Assembly (NCBI GenBank): GCA_001683735.1
Contig: LUGG01000015.1
Coordinates: forward strand, 1,054,001 to 1,118,000
Source: Grifola frondosa
Taxonomy: Eukaryota; Basidiomycota; Agaricomycetes; Polyporales; Grifolaceae
Direction: 5' to 3'
DNA length: 64,000 nucleotides
Numbering within the stretch: position 1 is the stretch's first letter; the number at the start of each line of letters is the position of its first letter. The position numbers and the translations under genes are program-made. This document shows positions 35,516-47,098 of this stretch, one piece after another. Below the pieces are notes generated by a model. The model was not told where the DNA came from. It worked only from the letters and a program-made list of their open reading frames with translations, and did not search any database.

Positions 35516-37368
35516 GTTTTGCGCTTCTTCAGAGCACTGGCGTCCTCTATACCATCCGTCCGCTGACGCTTGGCACGAGCGACAGTAGTCATGAGCCTAG
35601 TCACGTCTCCAGAGTTCAAATATGCAGGGAAATCACAGAATAAATTCACACTTACGGGTCCTCACCCAGCGACCGACTAGATGGGCGACGCTCTCGCGAA
35701 GACCGCAGAATTTGAGACTCTACTGAGCGTGAAGCTTTTGCTCCTGCGACCTCAGCCGCGACAGCTTTTGCGACGGCAATCTTAGTAGTGGCAACTTTGG
35801 CTCGGGCTACTCTAGCGGAGGCATTCATGCGCTGTGTGATTTCTACACAGGAATTGGCTTTCTGGAAGACGCTCGGAGGGGGGCAAGCAATGTAACTCAC
35901 CCATCGCCGTTTTATCCGCCGCCGTCGACGTCTTCGACTTCTTCGACTTTTTCGCCTTCTGGCGCGATTTCTTCTTCATGCCATCAGAAGCAATGGGTAA
36001 TGTGGCCGCGCTTGGTGCAGGAATTGCCGAAGTGGGAGTGTGAAGAAACAAAACAGGTGTCGAGGAAGGAGGCGCAGGCGTGAGTGGAGAAGCGCCTGAT
36101 GTACCGACCACGCTTGGTACAGGGATCGCCGGAGAGGCAACGCGAGGCGCCGGCGTAAGTAAATGAGCAAGTTGTTGAGAAGTAGTCTCAACTACGGTTT
36201 GGGGGCCGTGCGTTTCCCCGGGAGAACAACCGGGAGGTGACTGCGAACGAACGGTTGTCAGCGGTTTCATTGCATCATCTGCAACGGGCATAGGTCCTAC
36301 ATCCAGATGGTGAGTACACATACGTAACTATACACGATGCGGCTCACGTTTGAACACGTCGGCCAAATATTCCCAGAATTTGGTCCGGATGTCGTCTTTA
36401 TCCCATCTCAAAACGCGAGCCAACCGTTCTTCGAAGTTGGCACCAGTAGAGTCTATTCCTGTATTGGTACTATCCAAAGGAACGTTAGATATGGACGTAA
36501 GTTCTTTGTAGCCAACTCACGCATATGCCTGCAATTTCCCGGCTGCGTCCACTCCACCTAAGATGAAATAACCTATCCAGCCCGTTTGTGCCTCCCAGCT
36601 CTTAGCGGTAGCCTCCATCCACTGAGGCAGCGCTGCCGATTTCCTGTGAATCGATGGTTCGTCAGTGCCTGAATGCCAGCCTACGGATATATTACCTCGC
36701 CCGTTCATCATCGTCTTGAAGTCCTCCTTCATTGACTTGGCCGGCTGAGCGAGAGCGTGCCTCGGCGTCCAAAGCAGCCTTGTCCGCGTCGTCAAGTTGC
36801 TCGAAACGAACCTTGGCCTCGGAAGCAAATTTGCCGAGATTCGCTCTCATGCGGCCATCCCGTCCTTCGATGATCTCCACTTTGGGACGGTCGGGATGGG
36901 TGGACTTGTACACATCGAGGGCAGTGACTTTGCGTGGCGTGCTCCGCGCAGACGGAACGGGAGGAACAGGCAGCTCCACAGGTTTCTTCTTCTTGGCGAT
37001 AGTGTTCTTCATCCAGTTACGAATGCGCTGTGGACCTGCATGTCAGTCATAATTTCATTCTGGCGACGAGTAACAATTACCGTAGGAATTTCTGACCGTC
37101 TGAGCTGGGCCTCGTCCGCCGTCTCAGCTAATTCCCGCACCAAGGTCTTGCGATTCTTCCTCTTGGCGGCCATTCGGCGCATTTCGAACGCCTCTTCACT
37201 TTCCGCTGGAAATGCTGTCTCACCAAAGTGAGCGTGATACCGATCAGTGAGTAACAACGCTGCCTTGACCCCACCGCCCTTTTCTTCCAGAGTGCTCTTG
37301 ATATCGGGAGTTTGACAGCACTGATGCAAGAATTCGAGTTCTGCAAGTCGCCATTTTGTCTTCCCCAT
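35516..37368 (-). CDS. Unknown nuclear-type protein with an HMG-like segment
   Basis: Start at 37,368 (MGKTKWRLAELEFLHQCCQT). Exon 1 continues with VKAALLLTDRYHAHFGETAF and KRKNRKTLVRELAETADEAQ; a GTAATTG-to-CCACAG intron then joins RIRNWMKNTIAKKKKP. Next come VTALDVYKSTHPDRPKVEII and NLGKFASEAKVRFEQLDDAD, a helix pattern loosely like an HMG box, then LPQWMEATAKSWEAQTGWIG, ERLARVLRWDKDDIRTKFWE and WEYLADVFK. A Pro/Ser/Thr-rich linker (36,321-35,940) precedes the basic segment MKKKSRQKAKKSKKSKTS, and the end at 35,516 is ALKKRKTRQ-stop. Basic clusters suggest the nucleus. HMG-like proteins are reported around KDZ transposons in mushrooms, so a link to the element at 42-46 kb is possible. Introns keep the frame open throughout, so the gene looks intact. 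Confidence 0.5.
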
Positions 37369-37787
37369 CCCTGTGAAGATAGTCAACCAGTGCAGACTTG
37401 AGAACGGTGACATACTGACTTGTTGATGCGACGACGCTTGCAAGTGGACTAACGGAACGTTACACTTACCTACCCTCAGAGAAAAACTCAGCGCTCCAGA
37501 GGGGATAATCGTATACACAGTAAATTGCAAAAATCATACAAGCGACGATGCCACAGAGCAATTCTTCCGATCAGGCGAGCCAAATCCACGGCACGAGCGC
37601 CCAAGTGTGCCGACGCTGAACGCACGCATCCCAAGACCAAGTAGAAGAAGCAAATTGAAAACGACGAAAGCAAAAAGAACTGCATGGGGGAGGGGAGCAC
37701 AAGAAGTCCGCGATGATCCATCTACTCGTACAGTACGAAGGGGCGATCACTAAGGAAAGAACAGTGTCATTGCTCAAGACAAATTGA

Positions 37788-40015
37788 CTAACACGGGGCA
37801 ACGTCCGGCATAAGCATGAAGGCTGGAGGGATGGGCAAACGTCTGAAGACCCTCACAAACGATTCGGTGTAGAAGGTCACCGCATCCCGTTGAATGCGGG
37901 CATGTTCCTCCGCCGAGCAGGTGAGAATGTCGTCCGACCTCAGCACGAGATGGCGTGGCACCCTGGGCCAAGAGGCAAAGACGTGCACGAGGGCAGCTAA
38001 GTGAAACCTCCCTCGTTCCCAACCCACAGTCGTTGGAGGGTGCCAGAGATACGCCGCCGGATTGGTATTCCACTCCACGGGCACAATGCTCATACCCGAC
38101 CCTGCTGGGCACCACACTCGCGCAACATCCATCTCTCTACCCCAACGAATGAGATCCGTCCATGATGACCGGTCCATCTCCACTTCATCCAGTGCCAGCA
38201 ATTCCGCGCGGAAGTTGATCTCATGCGACTCCCATGCGAGATGAGCCAGAACACGCGGATCGTGGCGAGCGCTCTCTGCCGTGACAGTGATTCCAGCGAG
38301 CGCGGGCTGGTCTGAGTCTTGATAGGAAGTCAGACGAGCACCTTTCGCGCACAAACGACGCATATCAAGCTTAGCGGTGTGGCGCTTCTGGCCCCTCTCG
38401 GATGCACCCGCAGGGGCCGGAGCAAAAGCATCGTATTCGTATGCACCCCACAGAGCTTCACGCCATTCCACGAGAGTGAGCGGCGCCCCTCCTATAGACG
38501 GGTCGATCAAGCGCTGACGGCAAAAAGACCTGATGCGCGCGAGATTGTGCAGGTATCGCCCCACCTTCTCATGCGCTGCGGTGGTCGGGGGGCCGCTGAT
38601 GGCATCAGCTGTAGAAGGAAGGGAGGCGGATAGAAGTACTTGTGGGACGCAGGTGGGGAGGGTACAGGAGAGACCTGCTGGAGCGCGGAGATCCAGGGCG
38701 GAGAGATACCGATGACTGAAGGAGGAGGATAGTGTTGAACCGTAGGATGATGCGTCACGATAGCAAGCGCACCCCGGTTGTTATCGCGAGCCTCTGCGTC
38801 CGCTGGTACGTCACAGTGGTCATCTCCTTCATTCGCCTTCCCGTCAGGCCGAGCTGACTTCCTGCCCCGCCTGCCACGATGCGTCTTCTTGGCTGGAGGC
38901 TCAGACCTATCATCATGCTCGTGCTTGCGCTTCTTTGTCTCTTCAACTGCAGGGAGTAAGGACCCGAGACGACGATCACCAATGTTATGAACCAAGGCAT
39001 TCCACATGATTTGCTGCCAGTTGCCCGCTTGATTCATGAGGGAAGTTTCATCTCCGCGCAAAGTGACGAACCTCGCACCGCCAGGATTCGTCGACATGTC
39101 GAACGGGAGAGACGACGCTGACACTACATCGTAGATAGTAAGACGAGGGGTGTGCCACTGAATGAGCCACACGGAAGACCGACTCGATACAACTTCTGAG
39201 CAACTGCAGCGCTCAATGCGAATGCTCCCAGTACAGGCAAGACGTCACGCGCAACGAAACTGTGATTATCCCAGCGATCGGCTATGATTTCAATCCAAGT
39301 TGTGAAACCTGCGAGCTCCAATGCCGTACGTTGTACATGCGCAGCAACACAAATAGCGGTCTCGAGGTGGACGGGTAGCAATCGAAGACGATCGAGGAGA
39401 TTGATGAGGATAGCACGCAGATTTTCTCCCGGATAGCGCTGTTTGGGCCTTCGGAGCCCGGAGACTTCCCAACGCCGCATAACTTTTTCCACTCCAACAG
39501 AGAGTTCAGCCATAAACGCGGGTCGCAAAAAACCCAAGCCGTCAAGACTACGATCGGCCTCGAAATCCTCATCACGAATGCGACGGAAAAATACCTCCGT
39601 CGGGCCGTCGGGGGAGGGCTTTGCGGGAATGCAAGCTGGTACAACGAACGGAAATCAAAATTCTGCGGCCACCGAGAAAACTCATGATAGCCCCAACGTC
39701 CATCCTCCATGGTGTCGATACCACCGTTACGCGCCACAGGAAATCGTGGAACCCACGTCTGGTTTGGCGACGTCCAGATTGCACCCGAACTACTCGCCTC
39801 TGCTGCAACGAGCGCGTCGAATGCATGGAGGATCTGGCTGCGCTCTGGAAAACAATTTAGCGACCCGCTAGACCGGTACGATGGAGCCACTTACTGAGCT
39901 TCGCGTTCTTTTTCAAAACAAGCGTGCCGTCGGGGGCCTGCGACGGGGGCCCGCCACCGAGCCAAGTGGTCGGCCGCGGTCCAGGGGGCTCCATAACATT
40001 TTCCGGACGAGGCAT
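37788..40015 (-). CDS. Large protein of unknown family
   Basis: Start at 40,015 (MPRPENVMEPPGPRPTTWLG), an intron at about 39,893-39,844, then RSQILHAFDALVAAEASSSG and GGIDTMEDGRWGYHEFSRWP. The frame then moves, by a small intron or a shift near 39,630, to FFRRIRDEDFEADRSLDGLG and LRAILINLLDRLRLLPVHLE. An exon reading LIQWHTPRLTIYDVVSASSL (39,172 on) leads into basic, Pro-rich sequence (PPAKKTHRGRRGRKSARPDG). The last exon (38,564-37,788) holds GRYLHNLARIRSFCRQRLID, LLALDEVEMDRSSWTDLIRW and FRRLPIPPAFMLMPDVAPC-stop. No domain was recognised. It is co-oriented with the neighbouring minus-strand genes and about 1 kb from the divergent gene at 41,024. Confidence 0.45.
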
Positions 40016-41023
40016 GCTGTTTTTTTTTTCATTTTTGTGTCAGCATCTACTGGTGATCGCATCGAGCTGAAGGCCTACGTACAACGGCGTGCAAATTAAG
40101 ATTTTCTATTCGAAATCAAGAGCCGGATACAGGATACAGGCCAACTATGAAAATCTGGTATGGGACAGCAGGTAACAATATTAACTACGGACACAGACGC
40201 GTGCATAGGTGAGGCAATGTTGCATGAATGAGCGTGACATGTGTGCAAACGAAATTCAAGACGTACCTTGTGATATCACCACCACACGTACCACACTCCT
40301 GGGGAGAACGACAGCGGAAGAGAGAACAGCCCAAAAGAAGCGCTGCAGCAAAGCAAAGAAAAGGGCACGTAGGGAGGATAGGTGAGATCGCCGGAAGGAA
40401 ATGCTGATAAGTCGTCCAGGTCGAGTCGTCCAGGTCGGAGGAGAGCAACACCCGGCAAACAGCAAACTGCTGTCGCTCAGGATGGATTGCCGGCGTTGGG
40501 TAGCTGGAGCTCCCTTCGCACAGACGCTCTTGCGTGTAGTCCTGTGGAAGAATAAAACGCCGCGATGCTGCGAGCAGTCAGTGTGGGCCTTCACAAAAGG
40601 GGCGGGACTTACTTGAATTGGACGGAAGGGAGAGGGGCGGGCGATGGAACAGGAGGAGTGTGACGTGGCAAACCTTGATGCGCGCTTGGAAGGTCCGTGC
40701 GTGGGAATTGTTCCAATCCCCGCCTGAGCGCCCGCCACCTGTCTGTTCGCGGGCGGTGTCTCTGTGAACGTCTGTCTGCGCTCAACCCTGCCGCCATCTT
40801 CTTCAAGACCGATGAACTCCGGGCGCACAAGCGTTACCGTCGAGTTCATCGCATTCGAGTCGCGCTCCAGTGGGCTTCGCCCACTGTGGAGCCACTCGTA
40901 TCCCTTCGGATCAACTTTTTGGCCACTTCCAACCCCCCGGCTTCCAGGTTTTCCTCCGTCGTCTTTTTGCCCGGGCCGCTTGCTTTCACTGCATTCACTT
41001 TCCATTCGCTGTTGAGTCCTGCA
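40016..41023. other. Intergenic region between divergent genes
   Basis: Upstream DNA of the minus-strand gene at 40,015 and the plus-strand gene at 41,024. Long open frames occur on both strands (40,256-41,338 minus; 40,697 on, plus), but neither shows domain content or splice support before 41,024. Confidence 0.35.
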
Positions 41024-41861
41024 ATGGCCCCCGTTGGCTGTTCGGATGCTGGTGCCAGTCGTCGAACCCGCGCTCCGTATAAATCTGTGTCTACTCAAAC
41101 GACCGCGCCTCCTGCTCCGATGGAGCCCCCCCAGCCCACTCTGCACCTCCACATCGCGAACTCCGTTCATGGAGTGACGATTGCCATTCCTTGTGCTTCC
41201 GCTCCCTCCGCTGTTGCATCCAGCGCCACTGTCACCGCTTCCCAAGGCTTCGCGCTTCGGATCGAGCCCGAGAGAGTACCTGACGCCTCCCCCGACGCAT
41301 CCCAGGGCCTTGCGATGCGCGTTGAGCACGAGAGGCATATGGATGGCTCGCTTTCGGTGCAGTATTACGTCGAGTTAGTACATTACCCCCAGAACTTCCT
41401 CGCCAGGAACGGCTGGTATGCATATTTCTAATGCTCGTCTCCACGGCTTGTACTCACTTATTTTCAGTTTCCCATGCCCGTTGAGAGAGGAAACGTGGGC
41501 TATTCGATTGAGTGGCGCAAAGTCATGGCTCGCCTCGACAGCCCGGATGTGGTTCGCGTTACGTCGTCGTTGGAACGTTCACTCCTCCATAGTTTTGCGC
41601 AGATTTTCCTCTTCTTCTGCGAGGAGCGTGTCACACACGACTATGCCTTCGAGGAAATTTCGAAGATGGTAAGGATGGCCTCGACGGCTGACCCTCAGGA
41701 CCTCGACATGAACTTGCTCAAAATTGTGCGCTATGCACGCGAGCATCTGCCTGTGAGTAATAATGGTTGTCTGATTGACGATTGCTAACGTTCAGTTGCA
41801 GTGGAGCAAGTTTATGCGCAGTTACACGCACCTTCCGTCATATTACAATGCAGAAGAGTGA
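41024..41861 (+). CDS. Unknown small protein, three exons
   Basis: Start at 41,024 (MAPVGCSDAGASRRTRAPYK). Exon 1 runs to RNGW before a GTATGC donor near 41,414, and includes the repeated ASQGFALRIEPERVPDAS / ASQGLAMRVEHERHMDGS. Exon 2 begins after TTTTCAG near 41,467 (FPMPVERGNVGYSIEWRKVM) and includes LERSLLHSFAQIFLFFCEER and LDMNLLKIVRYAREHLP. Exon 3 follows TTGCAG (WSKFMRSYTHLPSYYNAEE-stop at 41,861). Predicted length is about 230 residues. The clean splice structure supports a real gene; the function is not recognised. It lies 400 bases upstream of the KDZ transposase gene in the same direction, so it may belong to that element. Confidence 0.55.
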
Positions 41862-42264
41862 GGAGGACCGCATCGTTTGCACGCCGTGCCTTTGGCCATC
41901 GCGCTGGAACTGTCCTTATCTCTTCCTATTCGAAACTATGAGTATAGTAGTTCGTACCGACGTAGCCGTTGTTGCACTTGTGCTGCTTGTACCATGTCGT
42001 CTGCTATGCTATGCTATGCCATGCTACGCGGCCCGCGGCCACGTCCCAGCTCCTGAGAATTGACAACATTGGAACGTCATGGATTTCCGCGTCCACGCCG
42101 CGTTCGCTCTCGTAATACGGACTCCGGAAAGTCACAGATTTCCGCGTAACACTTCCAGCCCATTTTCTTAACCCTCCAAAGTCACGGATTTCGCGCATCA
42201 CGCATCACGCCATTCGTTCAGCCATCCCTAGTAACACTTCAAGCGATTCTTTCTTCCGTGCCTC
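41862..42264. other. Gap upstream of the KDZ transposase gene
   Basis: No gene seen. Three loosely repeated phrases (GTCATGGATTTCCGCGTCCA, GTCACAGATTTCCGCGTAAC, GTCACGGATTTCGCGCATCA) occur at about 42,077, 42,131 and 42,181, about 50 bases apart, a possible set of subterminal sites or a degenerate tandem repeat. Confidence 0.4.
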
Positions 42265-45200
42265 ATGGGTCCAAAGCCAAAGTCTAAGCTTCAAGCAAAT
42301 CCTCGTGGTTTTTTTGGCCTGGGCAATGTATTCGCATCCAACCAAGGACCGCCATCCACGCAACGGACACCCCTAAATCCCTGGGCTGCGAGAGATAGAA
42401 AGCAAGAGAACGGGGTTGAAGGACCTTCTTCCGCGCCTGAAGGTGTCAGTAGCCAGCATGCATCGGAAGACCTGCCGGCCAAGAAGAAGGCCAAGGTTAA
42501 CAACACGATTGTAAGTTACGGTCACTTGTAGAATGTGTTCGGGTTCGATATGACGCATGTTGGCAGCCTCCTTCGGTGCGAATGACGCAGTTCTTGAAAG
42601 ATTGGGCCGTTCGCGCGCTGGGAACGTGGTTGGAGGGGGAAGCGGGCCCAACGCCACCCCAATGTCCATCATGCGGTTTATCAGAGGCTACGCCGGCGAC
42701 AATGTACCGATGTTTCGACTGCTACCATCCGCCGACAGTCTGTCTTGCGTGCATCGTGCGAGACCATCAACACAATCCCTTTCATCGTGTGGAAGAATGG
42801 GATTCTTCGAAACGCTTTTGGCGTCGACGCATGCTGGGCGATCTCGGGCTTGTCATTTTTCTTGGACACGACGGCGGCAAGTGTCCGCGTTCTTCATCGG
42901 AACCTCGCCATATGACGATTGTCCATAATCATGGTGTCGACACGATGTCCGTGCACTTTTGTGCTTGTCTGTCACAGGGCAACGTCACTCCCACTCCTCA
43001 GCCTCTCCAACTTCTGCAGTTTGGGCTATTCCCCGGCTCATGGGAACAGCCCATGACAGCTTTCGTGGTCGACATGCTTCGAGACTTCCATTTACTTTCC
43101 CTCCAATCGCAGATCAACGCTCACGACTACTACACTTTTTTGCGGCGATCCACGAATAATGTTTTCCCAGAAACCGTGCCGGTGAGTTGCGCCTATCGGG
43201 TTGAGTTTGATGTTTGGTCTAACGCAGGCATAGGATCGATATAGGGAGTTGCTTACAACGATGCGAGAGTTCATTTTTTTGCGAGCGGCCAAGCGAGCGG
43301 GCGAGAAGCCGGGGCGGGATATGAAAGGCGGGATCCTTAGCGATTCTATGCCCAGCATGCCCTCAACCGGACATCAATATGGATCCAAATTGGCGTAGCA
43401 GGCCGCGCGGTGAACAGTAGGTCATGAATATTCTAATATGAAATGTCGCTGATGGATTGTCAGATATTTAGATGCTCTTTTCCATACGGTGGATGGCAAC
43501 TTCCAACAGAACCAAAGAATGAAGCCGATGGATCCCCTCGATTTTCCTCTGACGTTGGGTGCGGCTTACTACGCGAACGAACATGATTTCGACAAGTTCG
43601 AAAAGCGACTCGGTCCAGCACAGAAAGAGGTGAGTGATTGATGTGTGTTTGCGTAAGTTAGCTTACATGGATACGCCAGCCAACGACCTGTCATAAATTT
43701 GGTGCGATGGGATATGGACGATACGGCGGTCGTATTTCGGGGACTGTCGGGCTGTCTTGTGCTCGGCACATGTTCGTGCTCCCTGGCGGAGGCGTTGATT
43801 TACAGAAGGGAGAAAGGTACGAGTCGGTACGAGTCGTGCTATTTTAACTGATAGGACGCTGCTGGACAGGTTTGCCTATGTGGATTACGCGATGCTTTCT
43901 GGCTTACAGCGATGGATACTATTATTATTGCACGTCTCGGGTTACGACATCAACTGCCAATATCGCATCCACTTCCTCGAGCGCATGAAGTGGATCGCCG
44001 TCAATATGGCGGACCTGGCTTCCATTAAGGATAAGATATTCCCGAGGACGCTAGCTGCGGTGGGCAAGTTCCACCTACCAGCCCACAATGCACAATGTCG
44101 CTACAAGTTTTCGTACTACTGGCTGCCCGGCGTGGGTATGACGGATGGTGAAGCTCCGGAACGAATTTGGGCAACCCTCAATGCGCTCGCCGGTCGGACG
44201 AGAGAGATGACCTCTGGACATCGTCACGATATCATCAACGACCATCATTCCGACATGAACGTGCGACGGGCGCATGCATTGAGTAAGTCCGCCTTGATAT
44301 CCAGAATGTGGCGCTAACGTCTGTTGAATGAAGGCGGCACACTTGTGTCAAAATATGTCATCGCCATTGAACAATTAGAAGTAGCTCGCGATCATCTTGC
44401 GAAGGTTGAATCCAGTGTTGCGGCCCAGAAGCTTGCTGAATGGAAAGACGTCGAGCGCACATGGTTGAAGCAGGTTACGGACATCAACAACCACAAGGGG
44501 CTGGAGAATCCTTACGAGCCCCGCCAGGACACAGGTCGGTGCCTTGCTTCACCATCTCTCGAAATCGTTGTTGATGCAGGACATCTAGCGCTTACGCAGA
44601 CACAACTGCTGGCTCAGTTAACGGCGCGTTCGACAGTATCCGGCAGGACGACATGTGTCCTGATGACTGTGATTGAAGAGGGGATGGCATTGGAGGACCT
44701 GAAGTATGTCTCTTTGCGTTCACGAATCATTTGACGCTTAAGGATTTTAGGATCGAACTCTTGACGGACATTGCGGGCGATGATGGAACGGACAGCATGC
44801 GAGGGGATATTTCGGCCAAGCAAAACAATTCGTAGAGAAGCTGGATCTTTGGAAGGAACAGTACGACCGGCACGTGGGTCCCCTTTTGGAGGAGGCTGCC
44901 GCAGCGGTCGTTGTGGCTGTCCAAGATGCTGTTCACGCCTCCTTCCCTTTGGCGCCCCCTGACGTCGACGACCCTGCCGATGACGACACCGGGCAAGCGA
45001 CCACCACAGCAGGCAAGCGGCGTCATCCGCCAACTCCGCCACCTCGCCCTCCTTTGTGGCACGAAATCGATGCGGTGCGAATTGATCTGCCATCATCTTA
45101 CGACCCCAGAGTACAGCGGCATGCCAGCATGGTGTCTGTGGTCGAGGTGGAGAAGACTTTACGCCAAGTTCAGGCGAAAGCAGCTCTCGACGAAGTCAGA

Positions 45201-46009
45201 ACACACATCATCACCAACGAAGCCTTCAAAATCCAAAAACACAATGTTTCCGGCCAAAAAGCAACAACCAGAGCAACAAATCAAATCAGAAAGAAACAGC
45301 AAGCCATCAACGAAGCAGCAAGTAAGTATCGCAGAGCGCGACGGACACTGATTACCCTAGGCATGAAACGAGAAGATCGGACATATCGTGAGCTCAAGCC
45401 AGAAGATGTGCGCAAGTTTACTTTGTATTCTGCCCAACAGCAACTCGGACAGAGCAAGGAGACTCCATCGTGGATATGGGAGAGTTTCTCGTTCGTGGAG
45501 GAGCAGCAGGATGAGAAATATAGGGATTTCTTTGATGACGGTACCGGCCTATGGTTACTTCCGAGTGACAGATTGTTTGACATGTTTCTTAGCGTTGCGG
45601 GTTCATTGGTTCAGATCAAGTGCCCTGAAGCAGCGCTGGGACGAGCAGGTCCGCTTATTGGAGGAAGAGATGCGACGAACGGTGCGCTTCTTCTCGCACT
45701 TCAAGAGGCACTGGAGCAAGAAGGCCGATGTGGCGGACCAGTTGGGTCTGCCGGGCGAAGCGGCATATGCTCGAAAGTAAGTGCGTTTGCACCTGTTTGC
45801 AGGCCTGAATTAATGATGAATTAATTCATAGACAGGCTGACCGTTATTTGAGGTTATTAGAAGCCGGATGTGATCATTTCGTGGACAAAGTGGATACGGT
45901 GAGTCGACACTACTTACCGGAGTGTCTTGACAACACTGAAGATGATGTCAGCGTGGTGCTCTGGCAGATCTGGGAGTGGATGACGGGATGGACTTGGATT
46001 AGACACTAA
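42265..46009 (+). CDS. KDZ-family transposase with CxC2 cysteine cluster
   Basis: DDE-type transposase of the Kyakuja-Dileera-Zisupton class. Exon 1 (42,265-42,510) is basic and disordered. The next exon has the CxC2-like cluster CPSCGLSEATPATMYRCFDC with CLACIVRDHQHNPFHRVEEW. The KDZ core follows with candidate acidic residues in TVDGNFQ (43,489-43,509), YDINCQY (43,945 on) and DGEAPERIWATLN (44,143 on); CPACPQPDIN and CHKFGAMGYGRYGGR are also typical. The C-terminal part has LEEEMRRTVRFFSHFKRHWS and ends at 46,009 (WEWMTGWTWIRH-stop). Introns fit GT-AG, including a 57-base one at about 45,540-45,596. One apparent one-base shift near 44,815 separates DIAGDDGTDSMRGD from QAKQFVEKLDLWKEQYDRHV, so the gene is nearly but perhaps not fully intact. 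Confidence 0.8.
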
Positions 46010-46600
46010 TATTCGTGATATAATACATGAAATTCACTGCATCTATACTCTTAAGGTACCATGGCAATCAAATTTCTGCGGCATGCCTTGACTTTGCGAC
46101 GATGGCCTTCCTCCGCCAGAAACTCCCGCCGAAGGACCCGGTCCCGTAAGGCCGTTAGCTGCGTTCCGTTTGGCAGCGGGCCTTGTGTTGCGGGCAACGT
46201 CGAGATGACGCTCCCACCATCGCGGTTGGTCATCGGAAAGCGGGTGGTTGTGGCGGCATTCCGTTCTCTACGGAGCTGGTCCCTGCCTACCACGCACGGA
46301 CTGCATGCGCCCTCCATCGAAGCTGATGCGGCACGCCTTGCTGCCGCTACCTGCCACAGTGCGACACCCGGGCGAGCTTCGTGCGTGCGCCACGACCATT
46401 CAGCCCCCCGTGGAGATGGAAATTAGTTGCGTAGCTTGTTGAGTTTCTTGTAGGCACTATTATTAAGTACTTAGACGGAAATGCATGAAATTTACATCAA
46501 AAAATTGTATTGTCAAGAGCACACGAGAATTCAAGCCCTTTGTTAAGATGAAAAAGACACGAAAATGATCTGAAGTTCATTGATGAAGCCGCCTCTAACG
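46010..46600. other. Intergenic region after the KDZ gene
   Basis: GC-rich to about 46,430, with overlapping short frames on both strands and no recognisable product; AT-rich after that. The element's 3' terminus may lie here, but I could not pair inverted ends. Confidence 0.3.
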
Positions 46601-46610
46601 TATCGAGAAC

Positions 46611-46820
46611 TTGGCGCTCAACAAACCCGACGCGTCAAAAGACAACTTGAGGCCCGGATGCATCTTGCCCTCTGTGGGATGTATCTTTCCCTGGATGGGA
46701 CTCAAAAAGGATCTTCAACTGATAGAGCCGCCTTGGGCGCTCAATGAACCCGACGCGTCAATTGGCACTTGAGGCTGGGATGCATCTTGCCCTCTGTAGG
46801 ATGTATCTTGCCTCGGATGC
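46611..46820 (+). repeat. Two tandem units of a 122-base repeat with GGATGCATC motifs
   Basis: Unit 1 (46,611-46,698) and unit 2 (46,734-46,820) share TGGCGCTCAAC/GGCGCTCAATG, AACCCGACGCGTCAA, ACTTGAGGC and GATGCATCTTGCCCTCTGT, then GGATGTATC. They lead directly into SINE-like copy 2. Confidence 0.6.
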
Positions 46821-47098
46821 ATCTTGGATTGATTCAAAGTGGCAAAGAAAATGTGTATGTATTATATGTAGAATTGAAATAAAATATTGGTATATGGTGC
46901 AGTTGGAGCATCACCCATTTTCAGATTTGAGGTTGTCGGTTCGAACCCGCTAGATGTCATTTTATATCCGGATGCATTTGGGCATCCGGATGCATCTTGT
47001 CATCTGATCACTCAAATTAGGCCTTGGTGGGTACTCCATCGGGATGCATCCTGCCGAGGAGCATTATACCGGCAAGATGCATCTTGCGAACTGAATCT
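46795..47098 (+). repeat. tRNA-derived SINE-like repeat, copy 2
   Basis: Box A TGGTGCAGTTGG at 46,895-46,906 and box B GGTTCGAACCC at 46,938-46,948. Downstream it matches copy 1 nearly base for base (GATGCATTTGGGCATCCGGA, then CATCTGATCACTCAAATTAG) to about 47,090. It overlaps the 3' end of the minus-strand HET gene. Confidence 0.6.

Noticed and set aside
35812..36321. A separate Pro/Ser-rich 169-codon gene
   Set aside because: Splice sites at both ends and shared orientation make it an internal exon of the gene at 35,516-37,368.
40256..41338. A 360-codon minus-strand open frame
   Set aside because: It lies antisense to the well-spliced plus-strand gene at 41,024-41,861 and is Gly/Arg/Ser-rich without domain content, as expected of a GC-rich shadow.
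46880..46960. A functional tRNA gene
   Set aside because: Box A and B are good, but no acceptor stem pairs and the anticodon arm is degenerate; the second copy shares the same tail, so this is a SINE-like repeat.
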